Part shown: positions 16,454 through 24,654 of the stretch, one piece after another
How positions within the stretch are numbered: the stretch's first letter is position 1
Layout of the letters: each line of letters starts with the position of its first letter
Made by a program: the position numbers and the translations under genes
Notes under the pieces: generated by a model
Database searches by the model: none
What the model saw: only the letters and a program-made list of their open reading frames with translations
Told to the model about the DNA's origin: nothing
From: Micromonospora globispora
GTDB taxonomy: Bacteria > Actinomycetota > Actinomycetes > Mycobacteriales > Micromonosporaceae
Direction: 5' to 3'
Assembly: GCF_003857015.1 (NCBI RefSeq)
Contig: NZ_QGGF01000285.1
Coordinates: forward strand, 1-52,623
DNA: 52,623 nucleotides

Positions 16454-17388
16454 CCCACGTGAAGGTTCATCCCTTGGTCTCGCCGTGGGGCCGGTTCGGT
16501 CTGTACAGCTTCTTCATCGACGCGCCCGAGCCGGCCATCGTCGACACCGGGATCGCCTCCTCGCCCGCCGAGGGCATGGTCCCCGCGCTCGAGGCCATCG
16601 GGCGCCGCATCGAGGACGTGCGCTGGATCCTGCTGACCCACGGTCACATCGACCACGTCGGCGGCGCCTACGCCCTGTGGGAGCTCACCGGCAGGCGCGC
16701 GCAGGTGGTCATCCACGAGGCCGACGTGGCGATGCTGCGCTCGCGCCGGGCGCACGTGGATGAGTACCTCCGCGGTCGGGCGCAGTACCTGAACGACCCC
16801 GAGGGCGAGGCGAAGGTGACGGCCGCGGCCAATGCGGTCATCTCCGGCGAGATGGAGCCGACCATGCTGCTCAAGGGCGGCGAGAGCCTCTCGCTGGGTG
16901 GCGACGTCACCGTCTTCGTCCACTGGATCCCAGGCCACACGCCCGGATCGGTCGCCTATGTGATCGACGGCCAGCGCTCCGCGTTCGTCGGCGACGCCGT
17001 CCAGGTCCACGGAGCCGCCAACGGCTTCCCCGGCTACGTGGATCCGGTCGCGTACCGCGCCAGCCTGCGGTACCTGCGCGACGAGATCCGTCCGCAGCAC
17101 CTGTACCTCGGGCACCCGTACCGCCGCGCGGACGGCACGCCGTACGGCGTCGAGCTCGACGCCGACCAGGCTCGGGAGGCGTTCCAGGGGAGCCTGGACA
17201 TCGAGGCCGGTGTCAGCGAAGCGGCCTGCCGCTGTCTTCAGGACGGCCTGCGGGAGACGGACTCGCCGTACTCCCCGTTCGCCCCTGTCGCCGAGCGGCT
17301 CGGCTACACCGGCGACCCCACGCTCGAGCCGTCGCCGTTCTTCACGTCGATGCACGGCTACCGCACGCACTTCAACCAGAACTCGTGA
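16450..17388 (+). CDS. MBL-fold metallo-hydrolase
   Basis: A 312-residue metallo-beta-lactamase-fold protein with the binuclear signature H64-x-H66-x-D68-H69 (THGHIDHVGG). Later ligands are the His in IPGHTPGS, the Asp in FVGDAVQVHG and the His in YLGHPYRR. The extra C-terminal part after residue 230 (CRCLQDGL, ending MHGYRTHFNQNS) is not part of the core fold. Members act as lactonases, thioesterases or other hydrolases; in a catabolic operon a lactone or thioester intermediate is plausible. It is coupled to the preceding esterase by ATGA. Confidence 0.86.
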   Translation: MTHVKVHPLVSPWGRFGLYSFFIDAPEPAIVDTGIASSPAEGMVPALEAIGRRIEDVRWILLTHGHIDHVGGAYALWELTGRRAQVVIHEADVAMLRSRRAHVDEYLRGRAQYLNDPEGEAKVTAAANAVISGEMEPTMLLKGGESLSLGGDVTVFVHWIPGHTPGSVAYVIDGQRSAFVGDAVQVHGAANGFPGYVDPVAYRASLRYLRDEIRPQHLYLGHPYRRADGTPYGVELDADQAREAFQGSLDIEAGVSEAACRCLQDGLRETDSPYSPFAPVAERLGYTGDPTLEPSPFFTSMHGYRTHFNQNS

Positions 17389-17412
17389 CAGCGGACAAGG
17401 AACTTCGCACTC

Positions 17413-19143
17413 ATGGCTGACTTCCAGACGATCCAGGCGGGCGAGCAGACGATTGCCGTCCGCAAGGACCTGCAGGTGCCGATGCGCGACGGGGTCACCC
17501 TCGCCGTGGACGCCTACCACGGCACGGAGGACAAGCCGCGGCCGGCCCTGATCGCGATGAGCGCCTACGGCAAGGAGCTGCAGGCCCTCGCCCTCACCAT
17601 GCCGCCGCAGCGTCGGCCCAGCCCGATGTGGGACGGCTGTATCGAGGCCGGTGACATCGCGCGCGTCGTCAGGGAGGACTACGTCCACGTCATCGGTGAC
17701 ATGCGTGGCACCGGTGATTCCGGCGGCGTGATGATCGGCAACTACAACTTCGGTGGTGTTCCCCAGGGCCAGGACCTGTACGACCTCATCGAGTGGGTCG
17801 CCGAGCAGCCGTGGTGTGACCGAAACGTCGGCATGATCGGCATCTCCTACTTCGGGTCGATGCAGGTGCTCGCTGCGGCCGAGCGGCCGCCACACCTGAA
17901 GGCGATCTTCGTCAGCGGCGGCCATTTCGACTTCTACGAGACGACCTACCACGGCGGCATCATGTGGTTCATGCCGCGGGCTGCCCGCGAGGGACGCGGT
18001 GGCGACTCCGGCATCGCGCACACCAACGTCAAGTCCCGCATGCAGGAGGTCTACTCCCCGGAGGAGCTCAAGAAGCTCGTCGACGAGCGGCTCCAGGACC
18101 CGGACGTGGCCGCGTGGCCGAACCTCGTGCACGTGCTGAAGTACCCGAAGAACCGTGAGTTCTGGTTCGACATCGTGATGAACAACCTCGACGGGGAGTG
18201 GTACGAGGAGCGCAACCCCGTCACGCTGGCCGAGAACATCGACATCCCGGTCTATCTGCAGATCGACCAGGGACGCGGCTGGACCGTGGACGGCCACATC
18301 GAGCTGTTCAACGTGCTGAAGGGCCCCAAGAAGCTGGACATCGGCTCCTACCCGCCGATGCAGTCGCGCCCCTGGGTCGAGGAGCACGACAAGATGTTCC
18401 GCTGGTACGAGTACTGGCTCAAGGGCATCGACAACGGCATCATGGACGAGCCGGCCGTGAGCGTCTTCGTCGAGGGCTCGCGTGAGGTGGTCACCGCAGA
18501 GCAGTGGCCGCCGAAGGAGATCGAGTACAAGCCCCTCTACCTGCGCCCGCGCCACAAGCTCTCCCCGGAGCCCGAGCTGATGGGCGCGGAGCATGCCGCC
18601 CCGGACGGCTTCTACCAGGCACCGCTGACGGTGACCGACAAGGTGGAGGCTGTCAGCTGGAGCACCGAGCCGTTCGAGGAGCCCACGGAGCTCATCGGCA
18701 CCGGTGCGGCGCACCTGTTCGCCGAGATCGACCAGGATGACACGAATTTCATCATGCGGCTGTGGGACGTCGCCCCGAACGGAAGCCGCCAGCTGATCAC
18801 CACAGGCTTCCTCAAGGCATCGCACCGCGAGTTGGACGACCGGACGACCGAGGGCAACCCGTACCACCCGCACACCCGCGCCGTGCCGGTGGAGCCCGGG
18901 AAGATCGAGGAGTACGTCCTGCGGCTCTACCCGTTCGCGGCGACGTTCAATTCCGGCCACCGTCTGGTGGTGGAGCTGTCCAACGACGAACCGCTGGCCG
19001 ACGCGCACAACGCACTGCTGCCGCCGGACGCGTTCCACCTGCCGGTGGGTCGCCCCGTCGCCCACAAGATCTATCGCGACGCCGCCCACCAGTCCCGGCT
19101 CGTGCTGCCGTTCACTGCGCGCACCGCGGTAGAGAAGCGGTAG
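17413..19143 (+). CDS. CocE/NonD-family hydrolase
   Basis: A 576-residue protein of the X-Pro dipeptidyl-peptidase (S15)/cocaine esterase family. An N-terminal alpha/beta hydrolase domain has MRDGVTLAVDAY, GDMRGTGDSGG and the nucleophile S145 in GISYFGS. A C-terminal galactose-binding-like jelly roll (from about residue 350) ends in RLVLPFTA. It would cleave an acyl ester or amide. It begins 24 bp after the MBL gene with AAGGAA ahead of the ATG. It is the last intact gene of the operon and is followed directly by a truncated thiolase head, so the original operon was longer. Confidence 0.87.
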   Translation: MADFQTIQAGEQTIAVRKDLQVPMRDGVTLAVDAYHGTEDKPRPALIAMSAYGKELQALALTMPPQRRPSPMWDGCIEAGDIARVVREDYVHVIGDMRGTGDSGGVMIGNYNFGGVPQGQDLYDLIEWVAEQPWCDRNVGMIGISYFGSMQVLAAAERPPHLKAIFVSGGHFDFYETTYHGGIMWFMPRAAREGRGGDSGIAHTNVKSRMQEVYSPEELKKLVDERLQDPDVAAWPNLVHVLKYPKNREFWFDIVMNNLDGEWYEERNPVTLAENIDIPVYLQIDQGRGWTVDGHIELFNVLKGPKKLDIGSYPPMQSRPWVEEHDKMFRWYEYWLKGIDNGIMDEPAVSVFVEGSREVVTAEQWPPKEIEYKPLYLRPRHKLSPEPELMGAEHAAPDGFYQAPLTVTDKVEAVSWSTEPFEEPTELIGTGAAHLFAEIDQDDTNFIMRLWDVAPNGSRQLITTGFLKASHRELDDRTTEGNPYHPHTRAVPVEPGKIEEYVLRLYPFAATFNSGHRLVVELSNDEPLADAHNALLPPDAFHLPVGRPVAHKIYRDAAHQSRLVLPFTARTAVEKR

Positions 19144-19149
19144 TCGAGC

Positions 19150-19229
19150 ATGGTATTCGTCCACGCAGCGGCCCGCACTCCCTTCGGCCGGTTCAACGGA
19201 GCGCTGGCCGGCGTCCGTCCCGACGACCT
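19150..19229 (+). pseudogene. thiolase, N-terminal fragment
   Basis: The ATG at 19150, 6 bp after the CocE stop, opens with MVFVHAAARTPFGRFNGAL and continues AGVRPDDL. This is the recognisable start of an acetyl-/3-oxoadipyl-CoA thiolase. After about 26 codons homology ends and the frame shifts into unrelated sequence. A working thiolase is about 390 residues, so more than 90% is missing. It was probably the next operon gene, consistent with a pathway ending in CoA-thiolysis (inference). Confidence 0.7.
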
Positions 19230-19346
19230 CTTCACGCCTTCGGGTCCGCGGAGAAGACGCTGCACGCCAACCCCGGCAAGCACGCGGAGGTCCCGATGTT
19301 CGAACTGGACAGCTCGCTGCGGTTCTTCACCCGGCACCTGAGCTGA
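19230..19346 (+). pseudogene. alpha/beta hydrolase, C-terminal fragment
   Basis: In a different frame from the thiolase head, the sequence reads FGSAEKTLHANPGKHAEVP, then FELDSSLRFFTRHLS and a stop at 19344-19346. Catalytic-His-region tails of this form (HANPG.H..VP..E..) end dienelactone-hydrolase-like or related alpha/beta hydrolases. There is no start and no upstream portion. Together with the thiolase head it defines a deletion junction near 19230. The family call is from pattern memory. Confidence 0.55.
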
Positions 19347-19364
19347 TACCCCTGTCGTCCGCGG

Positions 19365-19397
19365 CGCGCTGATCGGGTTCCACGCCCGATCAGCGCG
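19365..19397 (+). terminator. strong hairpin terminator ending the catabolic operon
   Basis: A perfect 13-bp stem: CGCGCTGATCGGG (19365-19377) pairs with 19385-19397 around the 7-nt loop TTCCACG. It lies 18 bp after the hydrolase-fragment stop. Confidence 0.85.
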
Positions 19398-19424
19398 TTC
19401 AGCGCACACTGGCCGAGCTGGTGA

Positions 19425-19450
19425 GTACCTCCGCGTGCGACGCGGTGTAC
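19425..19450. promoter_or_regulatory. imperfect dyad upstream of the epimerase gene
   Basis: GTAC-CT-CCGCG (19425-19435) faces CGCGG-T-GTAC (19441-19450) around TGCGA. The symmetry is broken by a single extra base. It sits just before the Shine-Dalgarno of the gene at 19470 and may be an operator. No regulator is encoded next to it. Confidence 0.3.
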
Positions 19451-19469
19451 TGCAGGAAAGGATGTGACC

Positions 19470-20378
19470 ATGGCTAATCCTGTTCTCGAGTCCGCTTTCC
19501 CCCGGCGCGTTGTCGTCACCGGGGCCACCGGCAAACTCGGCCGTGCCGTGGTCGGGCACCTGCGCGATGTGGGCGTCGACGTGCTGGCTGTCGACCGTGC
19601 CGGTGGGCGGGACCCGCGTGATGTCGAGGGCGAGTTCCTCCTCGTCGACCTCACCGACTACGGGCAGGTGGTGGAGGCTTTAACCGGTGGCGCCGACGAG
19701 CATGCCGGGAGGGTCGACGCGGTCGTGCACCTGGCGGCGGTCCCGGCCCCCGGGCTGCAGCCCAACGCCATCACCTTCGCGAACAACTCGGCGGCGACGT
19801 ACAACGTCTTCGCGGCGGCGAGGGCGGCAGGGATCAAGCGGGTGGTGTGGGCGTCGAGTGAAACGGTGCTCGGGCTGCCGTTCGACACCCCGCCGCCGTA
19901 CGCGCCGGTCGACGAGGAGTACCCGCCGCGCCCGGAGTCGACCTACTCGTTGAACAAGGCGCTCGAGGAGGAGATGGCGCGGCACTTCTGCCGATGGGAC
20001 GGCGAGCTGGTCATGGTGGGCCTGCGGTTCTCCAACGTCATGGACGTCCAGGACTACGCGCAGTTCCCGTCCTTCGACGCTGATCCGCAGCTGCGCCGGT
20101 GGAACCTGTGGGGCTACATCGACGCCCGGGATGGGGCCCGGGCGGTGGAGCGGGCGCTTGCTCACGACCGGCCCGGCGCTGACGTCTTCATCATCGCCAA
20201 CGCGGACACCGTGATGAGCAGGTCCAGTGCCAGTCTCATGGCCGAGGTGTATCCGGGTGTCGAGGTCCGCAAGGAGCTCGGCGAGCACGAGACCTTGCTC
20301 AGCATCGACAAGGCACGACGGGTGCTGGGCTACGAGCCGCAGCACTCATGGCGCGACCACGCGGACCCCGGCCGCTGA
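19470..20378 (+). CDS. NAD(P)-dependent epimerase/dehydratase (extended SDR)
   Basis: A 302-residue extended short-chain dehydrogenase. The cofactor motif VVVTGATGKLGRAV is near residue 12; the catalytic YSLNK (Y-x3-K) appears after SSETVLGLPF. The C-terminal region GYEPQHSWRDH resembles sugar-nucleotide or uronate dehydrogenase-like SDRs. ATG 19470 was chosen because AGGAAAGGA lies at proper distance; a GTG two codons upstream is too close. A rhamnulokinase remnant follows immediately, suggesting a lost deoxy-sugar or sugar-acid catabolic context (inference). Confidence 0.82.
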   Translation: MANPVLESAFPRRVVVTGATGKLGRAVVGHLRDVGVDVLAVDRAGGRDPRDVEGEFLLVDLTDYGQVVEALTGGADEHAGRVDAVVHLAAVPAPGLQPNAITFANNSAATYNVFAAARAAGIKRVVWASSETVLGLPFDTPPPYAPVDEEYPPRPESTYSLNKALEEEMARHFCRWDGELVMVGLRFSNVMDVQDYAQFPSFDADPQLRRWNLWGYIDARDGARAVERALAHDRPGADVFIIANADTVMSRSSASLMAEVYPGVEVRKELGEHETLLSIDKARRVLGYEPQHSWRDHADPGR

Positions 20379-20420
20379 CTCGTCAATCACCACGCAACGG
20401 TCAGCAAGCTCATCCTGCGC

Positions 20421-20576
20421 TGGTCATGGTCTGCCGGCCGGGTGGAGCTCAACGAAGCGCACCGCTTCGCCAATGAGCCCATCCGGGGGCTGCCCGACGA
20501 GCCGGACGTGGTGATGGTCGGTTCGCACGACACCGCGTCCGCGGTGGTGGGCGTGCGCGCCTACGCCGCGGTTCAT
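20421..20576 (+). pseudogene. rhamnulokinase remnant (internally deleted)
   Basis: One plus-strand frame reads SAGRVELNEAHRFANEPIR, typical of the N-terminal FGGY-kinase region of rhamnulokinases. A few residues later it reads VVMVGSHDTASAVVGV, which in intact enzymes lies about 200 residues further on. The frame then runs into the convergent MFS gene. Start, centre and C-terminus are missing. It is a decayed fragment created by at least one internal deletion. Confidence 0.65.
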
Positions 20577-22069
20577 CGGGCCGGCACCGTGACGGCGTCT
20601 CGCGCTGCGGCCGACCGGGCCTCGGGCTCGGCGTCGGCCACGGACGCCGGCGGGTTCGGGCGCGACGGGCGGGCGATGAGGACTCCGACCAGGACCAGAG
20701 CGGCTGCGAGCATCACGCTGCCGCCGGTCAGGGCGGCGCTGACGCGTTCGACCAGCGCGTCCGTGGCGGACGCTCCCGAGGGTCCGGCGACCGTGCCGAC
20801 AGCGGTGAGGATGCCGAGGCCGAGCGCGCTGCCCAGCTGGTGGGCGGTGTTGACCACACCGGAGGCGGCCCCGGCGTCGCGCTGCTCGGCGCCGGCGAGA
20901 CCGGCGGTGGTCATCGGAGCGAACGCCAGACGTTGGCCGATGCCGATGAGGACCATGGGCAGTGCGACGGCGGTGAGGTAGCTGCCGTCCGCGCCGACGC
21001 GGCTGAGCCATGCCATCCCGACCAGGGTGAGCGCCACGCCCGTGGCGAGGACCGGAGTGGACCCGAAGCGGGCGACCAGCCGGGTGACCAGCAGGGCGAC
21101 GACGAAGTTGACCCCGGACATCGGCAGGAAGGCCAGGCCCGCCTGGAAGGGGGTGAAGCCCCACGCGCCCTGCAGCAGCTGGGCGGTGAAGAAGAAGAAC
21201 CCGATCATTGCGCCCAGGTACAGCATCCGAACCAGGTAGGCGCCGTTGCGGTGCCGGTCGGTGAAGAGCCGTAGCGGCATGATCGGCTGCTCGGCACGGG
21301 CCTCGTTGGCCCCCAGCGCGGCCAGCAGCAGGATCCCGAGCAGGAAGGCGGCGCCGGTCGTCGGCGCGGTCCAGCCGGCCTCGGCGGCCTCGATGATGCC
21401 GAAGACCAGGGCTCCGACGCCGACGGTGGCGCAAACGGCTCCGACCAGGTCGAACCGGCCGCGGCGGGTCTCCGTCTCGGCGATGTAGCGGCGGGCGGCG
21501 ACCAGCATGGCGATGCCGATCGGCACGTTCAGGTAGAAGCCCGCCCGCCACGACACCCAGTCGGCCAGTACGCCGCCGACCACCAGGCCGAGACTGGCGC
21601 CGATGCCGGCCACGGCGCTGTACGCGGCCACGGCCCGGTTGCGCGCGGCACCGGCCGGAAAGCTGGCGGTCAGCAGCGCGAGGGATGACGGTGCGAGGAT
21701 CGCGGCGCCGATGCCCTGCAGAGCACGGGCGGTCACCAGCCACCAGTCGGTGGGCGCGGCGCCCACCAGGAGGGAGGCCAGTGAGAACAGCACCAGGCTC
21801 AGCGTGAACATTCGACGCCGGCCCACGAGGTCGCCGGCGCGCGCGCCGAGCAGCAGCAGGCCGCCGAAGACCAGGGTGTAGGCGTCCTGCACCCAGGTCA
21901 GGCCGGTGGGGGAGAAGCCGAAGGTGGTCTGGATGCTCGGGAGTCCGGTGAAGATGATCGAGTTGTCGAGGATGACCATGAAGTAGCTGACGCAGATGAT
22001 GGTCAGGATGGCCGTCGGGCGCGCCGGCGTGGATGCCACCGGTCTGCTGGCGGGGCGGGGTGTGCTCAC
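20573..22069 (-). CDS. MFS drug exporter, EmrB/QacA (DHA2) family
   Basis: A 498-residue transporter with about 14 TM segments. It has the DHA2 features SYFMVILDNSIIFTGLPSIQ (TM1 motif D1), GARAGDLVGRRRMF (motif A) and AVAGIGASLGLVVGGVLAD (motif C, antiporter signature). The GTG at 22069 (MSTPRPASRP) is preferred since GAGGAGAG precedes it; the longer frame overlaps the divergent regulator gene. Likely proton-coupled efflux of a lipophilic drug or metabolite. It is divergent from an MmyB-like regulator that probably controls it. Confidence 0.9.
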   Translation of the reverse strand: MSTPRPASRPVASTPARPTAILTIICVSYFMVILDNSIIFTGLPSIQTTFGFSPTGLTWVQDAYTLVFGGLLLLGARAGDLVGRRRMFTLSLVLFSLASLLVGAAPTDWWLVTARALQGIGAAILAPSSLALLTASFPAGAARNRAVAAYSAVAGIGASLGLVVGGVLADWVSWRAGFYLNVPIGIAMLVAARRYIAETETRRGRFDLVGAVCATVGVGALVFGIIEAAEAGWTAPTTGAAFLLGILLLAALGANEARAEQPIMPLRLFTDRHRNGAYLVRMLYLGAMIGFFFFTAQLLQGAWGFTPFQAGLAFLPMSGVNFVVALLVTRLVARFGSTPVLATGVALTLVGMAWLSRVGADGSYLTAVALPMVLIGIGQRLAFAPMTTAGLAGAEQRDAGAASGVVNTAHQLGSALGLGILTAVGTVAGPSGASATDALVERVSAALTGGSVMLAAALVLVGVLIARPSRPNPPASVADAEPEARSAAARDAVTVPAR

Positions 22070-22162
22070 GACTCTCCTCGGGGCGGATGCTTGGCGGCCG
22101 GGTAGGGCCTGCACCGTCCAGGCAACCGCGGTTCGAGGCGGCGGGGGAGTGCCTGTCGTTGC

Positions 22163-22179
22163 AGGTAATGCCAGTACCT
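22163..22179. promoter_or_regulatory. dyad between divergent MFS and XRE genes
   Basis: AGGTA (22163-22167) and TACCT (22175-22179) form an inverted repeat with a 7-bp spacer in the 145-bp divergent region. It is a plausible operator for the XRE regulator; five-base arms alone are weak evidence. Confidence 0.3.
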
Positions 22180-22214
22180 CCCACCCCCGACGGAGCGCAC
22201 GTACCGTCGAGGTC

Positions 22215-23108
22215 ATGGCTGGTCCGACCGACATCCGCACCCAGGTCCGCGACTTCCTGGTGAGCCGTCGCAACCGGCTCACCCCGGAAGCTGCCGGCCT
22301 GCCCGTCTACGGGGGAAACCGGCGGGTCCCGGGCCTGCGCCGCGAGGAGGTCGCCCTGCTCAGCGGCCTGTCCGTGGACTACTACGTGCGGCTGGAGCGC
22401 GGCAACCTCGCCGGCGCCTCCGAGTCGGTGCTCGAGGCCCTCGCGGGCGCCCTGCAGCTCGACGAGGCCGAACGCGCCCACCTCTACGACCTCGCTCACG
22501 CATCCGGGCCGCAGCGCCGCCGCCCGAGGACCACCGCGGCGGTCCGGCCGAGCATCCTCCGCGTGCTCGACGCCATGGCCGGCGTTCCGGCGTACGTCCG
22601 CAACGGCCGCTTCGACATCCTCGGCGCCAACCAGCTCGGCCGCGCGCTCTACGCGCCCATGTTCGACTCACCGCTGTTCGCCACACGCGGACCGGTCAAC
22701 ACCGCTCGATTCATGTTCCTCGACCCGAAGGCTACCGAATTCTGGATCGACTGGGACAAAGGTGCCAACGATGCCGTGGCCTTCCTGCGCTCGGAGGCCG
22801 GTCGCTCACCGCAGGACCGGGTCCTCATCGATCTGATCGGCGAGCTGACGACCCGCAGCAAGGAGTTCTCGGTCCGCTGGGCCCGGCACGACGTGAAGTT
22901 CCATCGCACCGGAATCAAAAGGCTCCGGCATCCCGTGGTTGGTGAGTTGAACCTGCCGTACGAGGCACTGGAACTCGCCGGCGATCCGGGGTTGCGCATC
23001 AACGTCTACACCCCCGAGCCCGACTCGCCCGACCAGCAGGCACTCGGCCTGCTCGCCAGCTGGACGGCGCGGCCGCAGGAGCGTCCACTGGTCCGCCCGG
23101 CCGAATGA
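22215..23108 (+). CDS. XRE-family regulator with MmyB-like ligand domain
   Basis: A 297-residue regulator. The N-terminal helix-turn-helix includes PGLRREEVALLSGLSVDYYVRLERG (shown as its core LRREEVALLSGLS and YYVRLERGN) at about residues 35-70. A C-terminal MmyB-type PAS-like domain contains LGANQLGRALYAPMF, NTARFMFLDP and SPDQQALGLLASW. In actinobacteria such regulators commonly sit divergent from the exporter or reductase they repress. The start at 22215 (MAGPTDIRT) matches family N-termini. Confidence 0.88.
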   Translation: MAGPTDIRTQVRDFLVSRRNRLTPEAAGLPVYGGNRRVPGLRREEVALLSGLSVDYYVRLERGNLAGASESVLEALAGALQLDEAERAHLYDLAHASGPQRRRPRTTAAVRPSILRVLDAMAGVPAYVRNGRFDILGANQLGRALYAPMFDSPLFATRGPVNTARFMFLDPKATEFWIDWDKGANDAVAFLRSEAGRSPQDRVLIDLIGELTTRSKEFSVRWARHDVKFHRTGIKRLRHPVVGELNLPYEALELAGDPGLRINVYTPEPDSPDQQALGLLASWTARPQERPLVRPAE

Positions 23109-23367
23109 ACGGACGCCGCGAGGGAAGTTGCCATCACAGCGACTCAAGGGATGGACACGACTGTATGGAAATCCTGGACCTGGTCACCGACGACGAGTAC
23201 GGACAACGCTGACCGCGGGCCGGTCGAACGACCCCGACCCGCACATACCCGAACTGCACTGCATGACCTGCTCCCGGGCTGCGCCTCTGCGCGGCCGGGA
23301 TGCGCACGCCCTCATTCGCTGCGAGGCGGGCGCGGTGACATGAACGACCAAAGGGAGAAGAAGGCTG
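23109..23367. other. intergenic region before the alcohol dehydrogenase
   Basis: No recognisable gene. A 15-codon open stretch (ATG at 23165) ends quickly and matches nothing I know. The 3' end carries GGGAGAAGAAGG just ahead of the alcohol dehydrogenase ATG, serving as its ribosome binding site. Confidence 0.5.
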
Positions 23368-24402
23368 ATGCGAGCCACCGTGATGTACGGCGCTGGTGAT
23401 GTACGGGTGGAGAACGTCCCCGACCCGGTGCTGCAGAACCCGACGGACGCGATCGTGCGGGTGGTGCGCTCGTGCATCTGCGGCAGCGATCTGTGGCCGT
23501 ACGGGTCGATGCCGACCGGCGGGCAGGGCCGGCGCATGGGGCACGAGTTCCTCGGCGTCGTCGAGGAACTCGGCGCCGACGTGTCCGGCTTCAAGGCCGG
23601 TGACCTGGTGGTGGCCCCGTTCGTCTGGGCGGACAACACCTGCGACTTCTGTCGCCAGGGACTGCAGACCTCCTGTCGGCACGGCGGCCAGTGGGGCCTG
23701 CACGGCGTCGACGGCGGCCAGGGCGAGGCGGTCCGCGTTCCTCAGGCCCAGGGCACCCTGGTCAAGCTGCCCGTGGCGGAGGACTCGGCGCTGCTGCCGT
23801 CGCTGCTGACGCTGTCCGATGTGTTCTGCACCGGCCACCACGCCGCCGTCACCGCCGGCGTCAACCCCCGGACCACGGTCACCGTGGTCGGCGATGGTGC
23901 CGTCGGGCTGTGCGCGGTGCTGGCCGCCAAGCGGCTTGGCGCCGAGCGGATCATCCTGATGGGCCGCCACAAGGACCGCACAGACCTCGGCCGGGAGTTC
24001 GGCGCCACCGACGTCGTCGCCGAACGCGGCGAGGAAGGCATCGAGCGCGTGCGGGAGCTGACCGGCGGCGACGGCACCCACACCGTGCTGGAATGCGTCG
24101 GCACCCAGCAGGCGATCGACATGTCGATCGGCATCGTGCGCGACGGCGGCGCCATCGGCCGGGTCGGCGCCGCCCAGTACACCCAGGTGCCGATGGGCTT
24201 CGACACCGTCATGCGCAACATCACCATGACCGGCGGGGTGGCCCCCGCCCGCGCGTACATCGAGGAACTGCTGCCCGACGTCCTCGACAGCCTGATCGAG
24301 CCCGGGCGGGTGTTCGACCGCACCGTCGGCCTCGACGAGGTACCCGACGGGTACCGGGCGATGGCCGACCGGCAGGCGTTGAAGGTGCTCATCCGTCCCT
24401 GA
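23368..24402 (+). CDS. zinc-dependent alcohol dehydrogenase (MDR family)
   Basis: A 344-residue medium-chain dehydrogenase. The catalytic zinc site is CGSDLWPYG (Cys) with GHEFLGVVEELG (His-Glu). A structural-zinc-like lobe NTCDFCRQGLQTSC shows three closely spaced Cys. The Rossmann motif is VVGDGAVGL. This subgroup is commonly annotated as IMP dehydrogenase-like or glutathione-independent alcohol dehydrogenases of unknown substrate. It is followed within 60 bp by a decayed DUF2255/aldo-keto reductase gene and then an intact aldo/keto reductase, so an oxidoreductase cluster once stood here. Confidence 0.87.
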   Translation: MRATVMYGAGDVRVENVPDPVLQNPTDAIVRVVRSCICGSDLWPYGSMPTGGQGRRMGHEFLGVVEELGADVSGFKAGDLVVAPFVWADNTCDFCRQGLQTSCRHGGQWGLHGVDGGQGEAVRVPQAQGTLVKLPVAEDSALLPSLLTLSDVFCTGHHAAVTAGVNPRTTVTVVGDGAVGLCAVLAAKRLGAERIILMGRHKDRTDLGREFGATDVVAERGEEGIERVRELTGGDGTHTVLECVGTQQAIDMSIGIVRDGGAIGRVGAAQYTQVPMGFDTVMRNITMTGGVAPARAYIEELLPDVLDSLIEPGRVFDRTVGLDEVPDGYRAMADRQALKVLIRP

Positions 24403-24454
24403 CCCCGGCGGGAACGAGGCTGACCGCCCGGGGACACGAGAGAAAGGGTGCGCC

Positions 24455-24654
24455 ATGACGACCTGGACCAATGAGGACCTCGACCGCGTCGGCGAGGCCG
24501 AGGAACCACAGCTGGCGTCGGTGCGCAACGACGGCACGCTGCGGCCGTACGTGACGATGTGGGTGGTCCGCGTCGGCGACGACCTGTACGTGCGGTCGGC
24601 CTAGGGCCCGGACAACCCCTGGTACCGCAAGGCGAGGGCCAGCGGCGCCGGGAC
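24455..24654 (+). pseudogene. DUF2255-like fragment with in-frame TAG
   Basis: The ATG at 24455 opens a DUF2255-type protein (MTTWTNEDLDRVGEAEEPQ, then DGTLRPYVTMWVV and DDLYVRSA). An in-frame TAG lies at 24602-24604, where relatives have Tyr (RSAYGPDN). After the stop the same frame continues GPDNPWYRKARASGAG, still DUF2255-like. It then passes without a frame change into an aldo/keto reductase. A normal DUF2255 protein is about 120 residues; the C-terminal half is missing. Confidence 0.65.

Noticed and set aside
16351..19164. 937-codon minus-strand open frame
   Set aside because: Antisense to the MBL and CocE genes, both with clear catalytic motifs; no homology on the minus strand.
23165..23212. 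15-codon ORF (MEILDLVTDDEYGQR)
   Set aside because: Too short, no ribosome binding site and no known leader-peptide pattern.
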